Assembly (NCBI GenBank): GCA_902167985.1
Contig: CABHNZ010000010.1
Coordinates: 1-64,000 of the forward strand
Length of the DNA: 64,000 bases
Direction of reading: 5' to 3'
Source of the DNA: Shinella sp. UYSO24
Lineage (GTDB): Bacteria > Pseudomonadota > Alphaproteobacteria > Rhizobiales > Rhizobiaceae
The notes under the pieces: model-generated
What the model was told of the DNA's origin: nothing
What the model saw: only the letters and a program-made list of their open reading frames with translations
The model's database searches: none
Shown: piece after piece, positions 30,155 through 38,722 of the stretch
Numbering within the stretch: position 1 is the stretch's first letter
Layout: each line of letters starts with the position of its first letter
Position numbers and translations under genes: made by a program

Positions 30155-30361
30155 ATTTCCGGCATATGTAAATCGCGTAGTTTTTCCGCAGGCTCGCGGT
30201 TTTCGGCATGAGGTGGCATTGTCCCCGGTTTCAGGAAGTCCTTGATAACTGTCTGATTTATATGGACGTCGCCGGAGAGGAGCCCTGTCGGGTGATGCTG
30301 GCTCGCGCGCCGCTCGCTTCCCCACGGTCGCGGGATCCGTTAAAAAATCCCGCCGAAAAGT

Positions 30362-30376
30362 TGACTACTACATTCA
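30362..30376 (+). promoter_or_regulatory. RirA-type iron-responsive operator upstream of TonB receptor
   Basis: TGACTACTACATTCA fits TGA-N9-TCA. The preceding T makes TTGACT, a plausible -35 element, with ATAGGT 17 bp downstream as a weak -10, so bound repressor would block polymerase. It is an inverted near-copy of the box at 30140-30154; the two serve the divergent transcription units. Confidence 0.72.
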
Positions 30377-30457
30377 TGAAATCATAGGTGCCAATCGCTC
30401 ATTGGCGGGCAAGGGGCATAATTGACGATATTATCCGCAAGGATATGGGGGCATCAC

Positions 30458-32689
30458 ATGAATGAACGGCGAGCGTCGGGGCGCTTCGGCTCTACGATTT
30501 TTCGGGCAACGGTTCTGGCGCTGAGCGCTTGCGCCGCCTATCCGGCACTTGGCCAGGAGACACAGGGCCAGGTGACACAGGCGCCGGGGGCATCGACAAC
30601 ATCGACATCTGTTGATGCGTCGATCAAGAAGGATCGCGTCAAGGCCGAGACGGAATTGCAGCCGATCGTTCTCAATAACGGCACAAACGGTGCGACGAAG
30701 GGTTATCAGCCCGTTTCGACGAGCACGGCGACACGCACGCAAACGCCGCTTCTCGATATTCCCCAGGCAGTCAATGTCGTCACTCAGGATGTGCTGAAGG
30801 ACCAGAATGCCCGCTCGCTGGATGACGCGCTGGCCAATATCAGCGGTGTGGCACAGGCAAACACGCTGGGCGGCACGCAGGAATCCATCATCCGTCGTGG
30901 CTTCGGCGACAATCGCGACGGCTCCATCCTCATCGACGGCATGAAGACGGCGATGTCGCGCAGCTTCAACGCCACGACCGACCGCGTCGAAGTGCTGAAG
31001 GGGCCGTCTTCGACGCTCTATGGTATTCTCGATCCGGGCGGCGTCATCAACGTGGTGACGAAGAAGCCGGAACAGACGTTTGGCGGAACGGCCTATGGCA
31101 GCCTGTCGAGCTTCGGCGGCGGTTCCACCGGCTTTGATGTGACCGGCCCGATCGCAGGCACGGATCTCGCCTACCGCATCGTCGGCGATTACAAGCATGT
31201 GGATTACTGGCGCAATTTCGGCGAGACCAAGGACTGGATCATCTCGCCGTCGCTGACATGGTTCGGCGAAGATACCGAAGTCACCGTCTCCTATACGCAT
31301 GAAGACTATAGCGTGCCCTTCGACCGTGGCACGATCTTCGACCTCAATACGGGACATGCCGTCGACGTGGATCCGAAGATCCGCTTCGATGAGCCCTATA
31401 ATATCAGTGAGGGACAGTCGAACCTCGCCTCGCTGCATGTGAAGCATGATCTGAGCGACGACTGGAAGCTGAGCTTCGACTACAGCTACAGCATCAATAC
31501 CTATTCGGACAATCAGGCCCGCGTGATGGCCTATAATGCAACGACGGGCATCCTGACTCGTCGGGCAGATGCCACGCAGGGCTCGACGATCTACAATCAT
31601 GCCTTCCGCACAGACCTGACAGGTGACGTCGAGATCGCCGGCCTCCGCAACGAGATCCTGCTCGGCGCTTCCTACGACTATGCCGACACGCTGCGCACCA
31701 ACCTCATTCGCTGCAGCAACCAGACAGGCTTCGATATCTATAACCCCGTCTATGGGTCGCTTGCGGAATGCACCAGGATTTCTGCCGCGGACAGCGACCA
31801 GACTGAGCAGATCTCGACGGCGTCCTTCTATGCGCAGAATGCCCTTCATCTCGACGATCAATGGATCCTCGTCGGCGGCTTCCGTTACCAGTATTATGAC
31901 CTGATGGCCGGCAAGGGCCGCCCGTTCAACGAAAACACCGATAGCGACGGCACGGCCTTCGTGCCGCGCGGCGGTATCGTCTACAAGGTCACGCCGGAGT
32001 TTTCACTTTACGCCAACGCCGCAAAGACCTTCCGGCCGCAATCGTCGATCGCCAACTATTACGGCAATCTGGACCCGGAACAGGGCGTCGCCTATGAAGT
32101 TGGGGCGAAATTCGAGGTTCTCGACGGGCTGACCGCCAATGTCGCGCTCTATACGAGCGACAAGAAGAATGTCGCCTATTCGGCGCTGGATCCGGTGACG
32201 GGAGATACCGTCATCAAGACGGCGGGCCTCGTGCGGGCCCGCGGCATCGAGGCGGATCTTGCCGGCGAGATCACCGACAATCTAAGCCTGATCGCCAGCT
32301 ATGGCTTTACGGATGCCAGGATCCTCGAGGACCCGGACTATGCCGGCAAGATGCCGGTGAATGTGCCGCGCCACACCGGTTCGCTCTATCTGACCTATGA
32401 TTTCGGCGAGGTGAATGGCCGTGGCGACCAGTTGAAGATCGGCGGCGGCATGCGCGCTGTCGGCCGCCGCGCCGGCATCAATACCAACGCCTATTTCCTG
32501 CCGGGCTATGCCGTTGCCGATGTCTTTGCCGCCTATACGCTGCAGCTCGACAAGCCCGTGACGCTGCAGCTCAACCTGAAAAACATCTTCGACCGGACCT
32601 ATTACACGTCATCGATCGGAACGACGGCTCTCGGCAACCAGATCGGCGAGCCCTTCAATGCGACGCTGACGGCAAGCGTGAAGTTCTAG
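30458..32689 (+). CDS. TonB-dependent siderophore receptor
   Basis: A 743-residue outer-membrane receptor. ATG 30458 follows AAGGATATGGGGG. The signal peptide cleaves near ALG-QE. The plug domain (about 95-220) has DIPQAVNVVTQDVLKDQNA and GSILIDGMKTAM, with RVEVLKGPSSTLYG. The 22-strand barrel (about 230-743) ends in the C-terminal Phe recognised by the barrel-assembly machine (TLTASVKF). FhuA/FcuA type by plug motifs; the siderophore is not identifiable. The gene is intact and its 3' end overlaps the convergent cysG by 35 bp. Confidence 0.92.
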   Translation: MNERRASGRFGSTIFRATVLALSACAAYPALGQETQGQVTQAPGASTTSTSVDASIKKDRVKAETELQPIVLNNGTNGATKGYQPVSTSTATRTQTPLLDIPQAVNVVTQDVLKDQNARSLDDALANISGVAQANTLGGTQESIIRRGFGDNRDGSILIDGMKTAMSRSFNATTDRVEVLKGPSSTLYGILDPGGVINVVTKKPEQTFGGTAYGSLSSFGGGSTGFDVTGPIAGTDLAYRIVGDYKHVDYWRNFGETKDWIISPSLTWFGEDTEVTVSYTHEDYSVPFDRGTIFDLNTGHAVDVDPKIRFDEPYNISEGQSNLASLHVKHDLSDDWKLSFDYSYSINTYSDNQARVMAYNATTGILTRRADATQGSTIYNHAFRTDLTGDVEIAGLRNEILLGASYDYADTLRTNLIRCSNQTGFDIYNPVYGSLAECTRISAADSDQTEQISTASFYAQNALHLDDQWILVGGFRYQYYDLMAGKGRPFNENTDSDGTAFVPRGGIVYKVTPEFSLYANAAKTFRPQSSIANYYGNLDPEQGVAYEVGAKFEVLDGLTANVALYTSDKKNVAYSALDPVTGDTVIKTAGLVRARGIEADLAGEITDNLSLIASYGFTDARILEDPDYAGKMPVNVPRHTGSLYLTYDFGEVNGRGDQLKIGGGMRAVGRRAGINTNAYFLPGYAVADVFAAYTLQLDKPVTLQLNLKNIFDRTYYTSSIGTTALGNQIGEPFNATLTASVKF

Positions 32690-34157
32690 CCTCCCCGGTC
32701 ATCCGGTCTCCCGCCGTGTGCCGTTGCTCGAAAGCCGAGCCGATGCCGATCAGCGTCGGCTGGCCATGCCCGATCGCCGTCATGGCGACGGGCAGATCCC
32801 TGAGTGGGCCGAACCAGCGGCTCTCGTGACTGCGTGTGACGCTCGTCACGATCACCGTCGGCATGTCGGGGCTCATGCCGGCATCCATGAGCCGTGCCGC
32901 GACCTCGCCGGCGGTGCGCCCCGCCATGTAGTAGATCGTCGTTGTGGCGGGGTCCGCAAGGCTCTGCCAGTCAAGATTGTCGGGCAGGCTGCCCTTTCTG
33001 GAATGGCCGGTCACGAAGCGTACCGCCTGGGCGTGATCCCGGTGCGTCAGCGAGACCCCCAGTCGCGAGGCCATGGCACTGGCGGCGGTTATCCCGGGTA
33101 TGATATCGACCGCTATGCCGTGCTGCTGAAGAAACGCTATCTCTTCACCGGCACGGCCGAAGATCATGGGATCTCCGGATTTGAGCCGTACAACACGCTT
33201 TCCGGCCCTGGCGAGTGCCAGCATCATCGCGTTGATGTCTTCCTGCTTGCAGCTTTCCCGGCCGCCACGCTTGCCGACGAGCATTCGCTTAGCCTCGCGG
33301 CGCGCCAGCTCCAGCACATCGTCGGAAACGAGGTCGTCGAAGAGGATGACATCTGCGGCCTGCAATGTCCTGACGGCCTTCAGCGTCAGGAGTTCCGCAT
33401 CGCCCGGCCCGGCGCCCACCAGGGACACATGGCCTTTTGCCGGCTGTGAGCCATTCAGCGAGGCGTTTTCGATCCGGGCCGTGTCGGCAAGGAGATCGGC
33501 CTCACTGGTCTCGGACGGTGTCGCCAGAAATGCACGATCGACGAAGCGCTCCCAGAAGGCACGGCGTGGACCGCCCGGCTGGAGGCGGGCATTGATCCGG
33601 TCCCTTATCTTCTGCGCCAGCGCCGCCCAGTCCTTCAGCGATTGCGGCAGCAAGGTCTCGATCCGGCGGCGGATGGCCTGCGCGAGGATAGGTGCTGCAC
33701 CATCGGTGGAGATCGACACGACAACCGGCGAGCGATTGACGATGGAGCCGAACTGGAACTGACAGAAATCCGGCCTGTCGATGAGGTTGACGGGCACCTG
33801 TGCCCGGCGGGCGGCATCGAAAAAGCCCTCTGCCTCATCGTCTGAATGGCAATCGGCGATCGCAAGGGCAGCACCCTGAAGGTCCGCATCCTGCCATTGT
33901 CGGGCATGATGGAAGAACCGCCCCGCAGGATGCGCGGCGCCGCGATCGATCAATGCCCAGAAAGTGTCCGACAGCGCCTCCGCATAGACATGGACGCAAG
34001 CGCCACAGGCGGCGAGCAGCTCTGCCTTCCAAGCGGAGGCATCGCTGCCGCCGACGACAATCACCTGTTGGCCCTCAAGCGACCAGAAAACCGGCAGCTT
34101 GGAAAGGGAGGCCATCCGAGGGGGCGTATCGGCCTCTGCCTTTTCGAGGATCTTCAT
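32655..34157 (-). CDS. cysG: Siroheme synthase CysG (SirC/precorrin-2 plus SUMT domains)
   Basis: About 500 residues. The N-terminal dehydrogenase/ferrochelatase domain (about 15-210) has VIVVGGSDASAWKAELL. The C-terminal uroporphyrinogen-III methyltransferase domain (about 225-470) has VSLVGAGPGDAELLTLKAV, RLKSGDPMIFGRAGEE and GITAASAMASRLGVSLTHRD. It makes siroheme, the cofactor of NirB, and is the last gene of the nitrite operon, 16 bp after nirD. ATG 34157 lies 6 nt after GGGGAG. The 3' end overlaps the TonB receptor gene. Confidence 0.93.
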   Translation of the reverse strand: MKILEKAEADTPPRMASLSKLPVFWSLEGQQVIVVGGSDASAWKAELLAACGACVHVYAEALSDTFWALIDRGAAHPAGRFFHHARQWQDADLQGAALAIADCHSDDEAEGFFDAARRAQVPVNLIDRPDFCQFQFGSIVNRSPVVVSISTDGAAPILAQAIRRRIETLLPQSLKDWAALAQKIRDRINARLQPGGPRRAFWERFVDRAFLATPSETSEADLLADTARIENASLNGSQPAKGHVSLVGAGPGDAELLTLKAVRTLQAADVILFDDLVSDDVLELARREAKRMLVGKRGGRESCKQEDINAMMLALARAGKRVVRLKSGDPMIFGRAGEEIAFLQQHGIAVDIIPGITAASAMASRLGVSLTHRDHAQAVRFVTGHSRKGSLPDNLDWQSLADPATTTIYYMAGRTAGEVAARLMDAGMSPDMPTVIVTSVTRSHESRWFGPLRDLPVAMTAIGHGQPTLIGIGSAFEQRHTAGDRMTGEARTSRLPSASH

Positions 34158-34173
34158 CACCATCTCCCCTTTG

Positions 34174-34515
34174 TTATTCCGCCGCGGCGAGACTGACAGT
34201 CTCAAGAGCGATCGAGAGATTTCCATTGTCGTTTCTGACGGGGATTGTCCTGACCTCCCCGTCATCGGCGCCCTGTGCCCTGCCGGTTTCGAGCGAGATG
34301 ACCCAGTTGTGCAGCGGGCAGGTGACGGAAGTGCCGTGGACGATGCCTTCGGAGAGCGGGCCACCCTTGTGAGGGCAGCGGTTCTCGATGGCATGGACCT
34401 CGTGTTCATCGGTCCGAAACACGGCGATGGTCATGCTCGGGGTCTTCACGCAGCGCGCGCCGAGCAGCGGGATATCGCTGATGTTGCCGATCGGATGCCA
34501 GTTCTTCATGTCCAT
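34174..34515 (-). CDS. nirD: Nitrite reductase [NAD(P)H] small subunit NirD
   Basis: A 113-residue Rieske-like protein with the 2Fe-2S ligands in RCPHKGGPLSEG and TCPLHNWVISLETG. It pairs with NirB for cytoplasmic reduction of nitrite to ammonium. Starts 6 bp after the nirB stop. ATG 34509 (MKNW) has better spacing from GAGGG than 34515 and may be the true start. Confidence 0.93.
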   Translation of the reverse strand: MDMKNWHPIGNISDIPLLGARCVKTPSMTIAVFRTDEHEVHAIENRCPHKGGPLSEGIVHGTSVTCPLHNWVISLETGRAQGADDGEVRTIPVRNDNGNLSIALETVSLAAAE

Positions 34516-34521
34516 CGTCCC

Positions 34522-36972
34522 TCACTCCGCAGCCTGGCCAAAGCCGATGGTCGCCATCGGCCGGAATTCGTGCTTGTCCTTGCCGGAGACGCGCTCCGAC
34601 CAGGGATCGACCTGGGCGAATTTCTGCGAGAAGACGAAGCGCTCGTAATAGCTGCGGCGCCTGTCGTGATCCGTCATGATCTGCCTGCGGATCTCCTCGA
34701 TGCCGATGCGTCTGGTCCATTTGTAGATGCGCTCCAGATAGCGCGCCTGCTCGCGGTACATCTGCGTCAGCGCGACGATATGCTCGAGCGCCTCGTCCTC
34801 GGTCCTGACGAGGCCGAGCACTTCCGTGCCCTTGATGTCGAGACCGGCTGCACCGGCGAAATGGATCTCGAAACCACTGTCGACGCAGATCACGCCGATA
34901 TCCTTGCAGGTCGCCTCGGCGCAGTTTCGCGGACAGCCCGAGACCGCCATCTTCAGCTTTGCCGGTGTCCAGGATCCCCACATGAACTTCTCGATGCGGA
35001 TGCCGAGCCCGGTCGAATCCTGCGTGCCGAACCGGCACCAGTCGGAACCGACACAGGTCTTGACCGTGCGAAGGCCCTTGGCATAGGCCTGCCCCGAGAT
35101 GAAGCCGGCCTTGCCCAGATCCGCCCAGACGGCCGGAAGGTCCTGCTTCTCGATGCCCAGAAGGTCGATGCGCTGGCCGCCCGTGACCTTCACCATCGGA
35201 ATGTCGAACTTGTCGACGACATCGGCGATCGCCCGCAGCTCCTTGGAACTGGTGACGCCACCCCACATGCGCGGCACGACGGAATAGGTGCCGTCCTTCT
35301 GGATATTGGCGTGGACGCGCTCGTTGATGAAGCGCGACTGGTAATCATCGGCATATTCGTCCGGCCAGTCGCAGACGAGATAGTAGTTCAGTGCCGGGCG
35401 GCATTTGGCGCAGCCGCAGGAGGTCTTCCACTCCAGTTCCTGCATCACGGCGGGAATGGATTTCAGACCCTTGGCCTTGATCAGCCGGCGCACGTCGTCA
35501 TGGCCAAGCTCGGTGCAGGGGCACATCGGCTGCACGGTGGCGGGATTGTAGGCGTCGCCCAGCGTCAGGCTTATCAATTGCTCGACAAGCCCGGTGCAGC
35601 TGCCGCAGGAGGCAGAGGCTTTCGTATGGGCGCGCACGTCGTCGAGCGAGGTCAGGCCCCTGGCGGTGATCGTCGAGGTGATCTTGCCCTTGCAGACACC
35701 GTTGCAGCCGCAGATTTCGGCATCATCCGGCAAGGCTGCGACGGCCGCCATGGGGTCCAGCGCCGACCCTCCCTGATAGGCCTGCCCGAAGATCAGCGTG
35801 TCACGCATCTCGGAAATGTCGACGGCCCTCTTCTTCAGGTCGTTGAACCATGCGCCATCGGATGTCTCGCCATAGAGCACCGTGCCGATGATGCGATTGT
35901 CCTTGAGGACGAGGCGCTTGTAGATGCCGGCGGTTGCGTCTCTCAGCACGATTTCCTGGCGGTCGTCGCCATCGGCAAAGTCGCCGAGCGAGTAAAGATC
36001 GATGCCGGTGACTTTCAGCTTGGTCGGTGTGTCGGAATGGACGAAGGCTGGCCCCGTGTCGCCGGCCAGATGCGCCGCCGCGACGCGTGCCATCTCGTAG
36101 AGCGGCGCGACGAGGCCATAGACCATGCCGCCCACCTCGGCACATTCGCCAAGCGCGTAAATGTCGCCATCCGAGGTCTGCATGCCGGCATCGACGACGA
36201 TGCCGCGATTGACGGCAAGGCCTGCCTCTCTGGCAAGCCCAACATTGGGGCGGATGCCGACCGCCATCACGACGAGGGTTGCCGGTATGATCGTGCCGTT
36301 ATCCAGCTCAACAGCTTCGACCTTGCCGTTCCCGATAATGGCTTTGGTATTGGCCTTGCAGACGACCTTGATGCCGCGTTCCTCGACCGCCTTCTGCAGC
36401 AGGTAGCCTGCGGCCGGATCAAGCTGGCGCTCCATCAGCGTCGACATGACATGCAGGACGGTGACGTCCATGCCGCGCAAGGCGAGGCCTGCGGCGGCTT
36501 CGAGCCCGAGCAGCCCGCCGCCGATAACGATCGCCTTCTCCCGAGACTGGGCAGCCAGAAGCATGGCGTCCACGTCGTCAAGATCGCGATAGGTGACGAC
36601 GCCCGGCAGATCCTTGCCCGGAACCGGAATGATGAAGGGAACCGATCCGGTGGCGATGACCAGCTTGTCGTAGCTTTCGGTCACGCCATGATCCGATGTT
36701 ACGGTTCTGGCGTCTCGATCGATCGCCACCACCTTGTGACCCTTGTAGAGCGTGATGCCGCGATCGATGTACCAGCCATCGCCATGGATGACGATCTGCT
36801 CATAGGTCTTCTCGCCCGACAGAACCGGCGACAGCATGATGCGATCGTAATTGACGCGTGGCTCGGCGTTGAAGATCGTTACCGAATAGCGGCCCGGAGC
36901 CTGATCGAGCAGGTGTTCCAGCATCCGCCCGGGCGCCATGCCATTGCCTATGATGACGAGTTTTTCGGTCAT
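34522..36972 (-). CDS. nirB: Nitrite reductase [NAD(P)H] large subunit NirB
   Basis: 816 residues, intact. The FAD/NAD(P)H domain comes first (VIIGNGMAPGRMLEHLL; second Rossmann AIVIGGGLLGLEAAAGLALRG). BFD-like 2Fe-2S domains have CGCNGVCKG and SASCGSCTGLVEQL. The C-terminal siroheme/4Fe-4S domain has CVGSDWCRFGTQDS and VSGCPRNCAEATCKD. Together these carry electrons from NAD(P)H to nitrite for six-electron reduction to ammonium. Located between cynS and nirD; no assimilatory nitrate reductase gene is in the window. Confidence 0.96.
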   Translation of the reverse strand: MTEKLVIIGNGMAPGRMLEHLLDQAPGRYSVTIFNAEPRVNYDRIMLSPVLSGEKTYEQIVIHGDGWYIDRGITLYKGHKVVAIDRDARTVTSDHGVTESYDKLVIATGSVPFIIPVPGKDLPGVVTYRDLDDVDAMLLAAQSREKAIVIGGGLLGLEAAAGLALRGMDVTVLHVMSTLMERQLDPAAGYLLQKAVEERGIKVVCKANTKAIIGNGKVEAVELDNGTIIPATLVVMAVGIRPNVGLAREAGLAVNRGIVVDAGMQTSDGDIYALGECAEVGGMVYGLVAPLYEMARVAAAHLAGDTGPAFVHSDTPTKLKVTGIDLYSLGDFADGDDRQEIVLRDATAGIYKRLVLKDNRIIGTVLYGETSDGAWFNDLKKRAVDISEMRDTLIFGQAYQGGSALDPMAAVAALPDDAEICGCNGVCKGKITSTITARGLTSLDDVRAHTKASASCGSCTGLVEQLISLTLGDAYNPATVQPMCPCTELGHDDVRRLIKAKGLKSIPAVMQELEWKTSCGCAKCRPALNYYLVCDWPDEYADDYQSRFINERVHANIQKDGTYSVVPRMWGGVTSSKELRAIADVVDKFDIPMVKVTGGQRIDLLGIEKQDLPAVWADLGKAGFISGQAYAKGLRTVKTCVGSDWCRFGTQDSTGLGIRIEKFMWGSWTPAKLKMAVSGCPRNCAEATCKDIGVICVDSGFEIHFAGAAGLDIKGTEVLGLVRTEDEALEHIVALTQMYREQARYLERIYKWTRRIGIEEIRRQIMTDHDRRRSYYERFVFSQKFAQVDPWSERVSGKDKHEFRPMATIGFGQAAE

Positions 36973-37120
36973 CGACGGGGTCCTTGAAATGAGAGTTGGG
37001 TAAGCGACACCCTTCGGCAGGCGTGCCGCCGCCGATCGGTGTGAGCGTGATTGCTAAAGGCCGGCATCCTTGCAGGCGGTGTCGCGGTCGCCATTGACCG
37101 GGTTTCTGTCTTGTCTGGCG

Positions 37121-37146
37121 GACCGCCGGATCAGGATCCGGCGGTC
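37121..37146 (-). repeat. Perfect inverted repeat in nirB-cynS intergenic region
   Basis: GACCGCCGGATC-AG-GATCCGGCGGTC, 12-bp arms with a 2-bp centre, in the 202-bp gap between cynS and nirB. No T-run follows on the minus strand, so it is not a standard terminator. An mRNA-processing or stabilising hairpin that sets the ratio of nirC-cynS to nirBD transcript is plausible. Confidence 0.7.
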
Positions 37147-37174
37147 GGGCACTGGTCTGGCCGGTCTGGCCCGT

Positions 37175-37615
37175 CTACCAGCGGCTATAGGCGAGAAACT
37201 TGCCGCTCATCTTCACCTCGATCCTGTCGCCCTTCGGATTTGCGACTTTCTCGACGCTCATGTCGAAGTCGATGGCGCTCATGATCCCGTCACCGCCCTT
37301 TTCCTGGATCAGGGCCTTCAGGGTTTCGCCATAGACGCCGATGATCTCGTAGAAGCGATAGATGCAGGGGTCGGTCGGCACCTGCTGGCTGAAGATCTTG
37401 GTCGGAAATTCCGCCAGAACCGGACCTGCCTCCTGCGGCAGGCCCAGTGCTTCCACGAGACGGTCCGCCTTGTCCCGTGGAAGCGAGTTCATGCCGAGGC
37501 AGGCCGAAGTGGTGAAGACTTCGGAAAGCCCGACAAGATCGGCGATCTGGCTCCAACTCATGCCGCTTGCGCGCTTGCGCTCGATTATCATTTCGGTGAC
37601 GTCGACCTTGTTCAT
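37175..37615 (-). CDS. cynS: Cyanase (cyanate hydratase)
   Basis: 146 residues. The N-terminal HTH-like domain has MSWSQIADLVGLSEVFTTSA. The C-terminal catalytic domain has TDPCIYRFYEIIGVYGETLK and GDGIMSAIDFDMSV. Arg87, Glu90 and Ser113 occupy the positions of the E. coli catalytic residues Arg96, Glu99 and Ser122 with identical spacing. It converts cyanate plus bicarbonate to ammonium and CO2. It lies between a nitrite-channel gene and nirB, so it is probably co-expressed with nitrite assimilation. No carbonic anhydrase or CynT/CynX partner is adjacent. Confidence 0.95.
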   Translation of the reverse strand: MNKVDVTEMIIERKRASGMSWSQIADLVGLSEVFTTSACLGMNSLPRDKADRLVEALGLPQEAGPVLAEFPTKIFSQQVPTDPCIYRFYEIIGVYGETLKALIQEKGGDGIMSAIDFDMSVEKVANPKGDRIEVKMSGKFLAYSRW

Positions 37616-37686
37616 GGTGATCCCATTGGTGCGGATTGGCAGGTTGCAATGCGAGGGCCGCCGGCGGCCGGCAGCCGGGGCACGCC

Positions 37687-38529
37687 TTATTCGGCGGCGA
37701 CGAGCTTCGGCTTGGCCGCGCCCGGCTCACGCTTGGCCGCGGTGCGCGCGTGGGTGGCGTAAAGCGTCAGGCCGACAAAGGTGATGCCGCCGACAAGATT
37801 GCCGATCACGGTCGGGATCTCGTTCCAGACGAGATAGTCACCGATGGAGAAGTTTCCGCCGAGCAGAAGGCCGGACGGGAACAGGAACATGTTCACGATC
37901 GAATGCTCGAAACCCATGTAGAAGAACAGCATGATGGGCATCCACATGCCGATCACCTTGCCGGGCACCGAGGTGGACATCATGGCGGCAACCACGCCGG
38001 TCGAGACCATCCAGTTGCACAGGATGCCGCGGATGAAGAGGGTCAGCATGCCGCCGGCCCCATGGGCCGCGTAACCGACGGTACGACCTTCCCCGATATG
38101 GCCGATCGCTTGCCCGACCGCATTCGGAGCCGTGGTGAAGCCGAAGGTGAAGACGACGGCCATCATCAGGGCAACCGTCATTGCGCCGGCGAAATTGCCG
38201 ATGAAGACGAGGCCCCAGTTGCGCAGGACCCCGCCAATGGTGACGCCCGGGCGTTTGTCGAGAAGTGCCAGTGGCGTCAGCGTGAAGACGCCGGTCAGAA
38301 GGTCGAAACCCATCAGATAAAGCAGACAGAAGCCGACGGGGAAGAGTACCGCGCCGGCGAGCGGCTGGCCTGTCTGGACATTGATCGTAACGGCAAAGGA
38401 GGCAGCAAGCGCCAGGATGGCGCCGGCCATATAGGCGCGGATCAGGGTATCGCGGGTCGACATGAAGACCTTGGATTCTCCGGCATCGATCATCTTGGTG
38501 ACGAAGTCGGCGGGTGAAACATAAGCCAT
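37687..38529 (-). CDS. nirC: Formate/nitrite transporter family channel (NirC-like)
   Basis: 280 residues with six membrane helices (FNT fold). Segments: AYMAGAILALAASFAVTINV, VGFCLLYLMGFDLLTGVFTL, GNFAGAMTVALMMAV and MGFEHSIVNMFLFP, the last carrying the conserved pore His. Context with nirB, nirD and cysG supports nitrite rather than formate as substrate. First gene after the leader terminator; ATG 38529 follows AAGGGGAAC. Confidence 0.87.
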   Translation of the reverse strand: MAYVSPADFVTKMIDAGESKVFMSTRDTLIRAYMAGAILALAASFAVTINVQTGQPLAGAVLFPVGFCLLYLMGFDLLTGVFTLTPLALLDKRPGVTIGGVLRNWGLVFIGNFAGAMTVALMMAVVFTFGFTTAPNAVGQAIGHIGEGRTVGYAAHGAGGMLTLFIRGILCNWMVSTGVVAAMMSTSVPGKVIGMWMPIMLFFYMGFEHSIVNMFLFPSGLLLGGNFSIGDYLVWNEIPTVIGNLVGGITFVGLTLYATHARTAAKREPGAAKPKLVAAE

Positions 38530-38591
38530 ATTTGTTCCCCTTACGTGTGGTGGCTTGTGAGGTTCAGGACGCTGTCTGGAATTTTAGGCAC

Positions 38592-38621
38592 AAAAAAACG
38601 CCGCTCGGATTTCGTGTCGGC
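38592..38621 (-). terminator. Leader intrinsic terminator before nirC operon
   Basis: On the minus strand a GCCG...CGGC stem is followed immediately by seven T's (38592-38598), about 60 nt before the nirC start and about 100 nt after the predicted transcription start. A terminator inside a leader downstream of ANTAR-type hairpins is the arrangement by which NasT regulates nitrate and nitrite operons. The stem is short, so strength is uncertain. Confidence 0.62.
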
Positions 38622-38651
38622 AGGACATGGATCCTGGACAGCAAAACCTTG

Positions 38652-38718
38652 CGACGTCGGTGTCGTGCGTGAAGCGCCAATCGCGCGCTCATCTGCCCCG
38701 GTCGCCGTTGACTGGGGC
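38652..38718 (-). promoter_or_regulatory. Tandem hexaloop hairpins, probable NasT (ANTAR) antitermination target
   Basis: Minus-strand hairpin 1 (38695-38718) is GCCCC-A-GTC / GAC-C-GGGGC with six-base loop AACGGC. Hairpin 2 (38652-38665) is CGAC/GTCG with six-base loop ACCGAC. Both loops have A at position 1 and G at position 4, the hallmark of ANTAR-domain RNA targets. They lie between the sigma-54 promoter and the leader terminator, downstream of nasT-nasS. Binding of NasT released from NasS by nitrate or nitrite should prevent termination. Confidence 0.7.
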
Positions 38719-38722
38719 GATT

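Noticed and set aside
34099..36987. 962-codon open frame on the plus strand
   Set aside because: It lies opposite nirB, which has complete cofactor motifs. The plus frame shows no family motif and is a high-GC shadow.
37121..37146. Intrinsic terminator between cynS and nirB
   Set aside because: The stem is strong but no T-run follows on the transcribed strand, and nirB needs a transcript from upstream because no promoter was seen in the gap.
38652..38718. Riboswitch of a metabolite-binding class
   Set aside because: The two small hexaloop hairpins next to nasT-nasS fit a protein-binding ANTAR target better than any metabolite aptamer I know.
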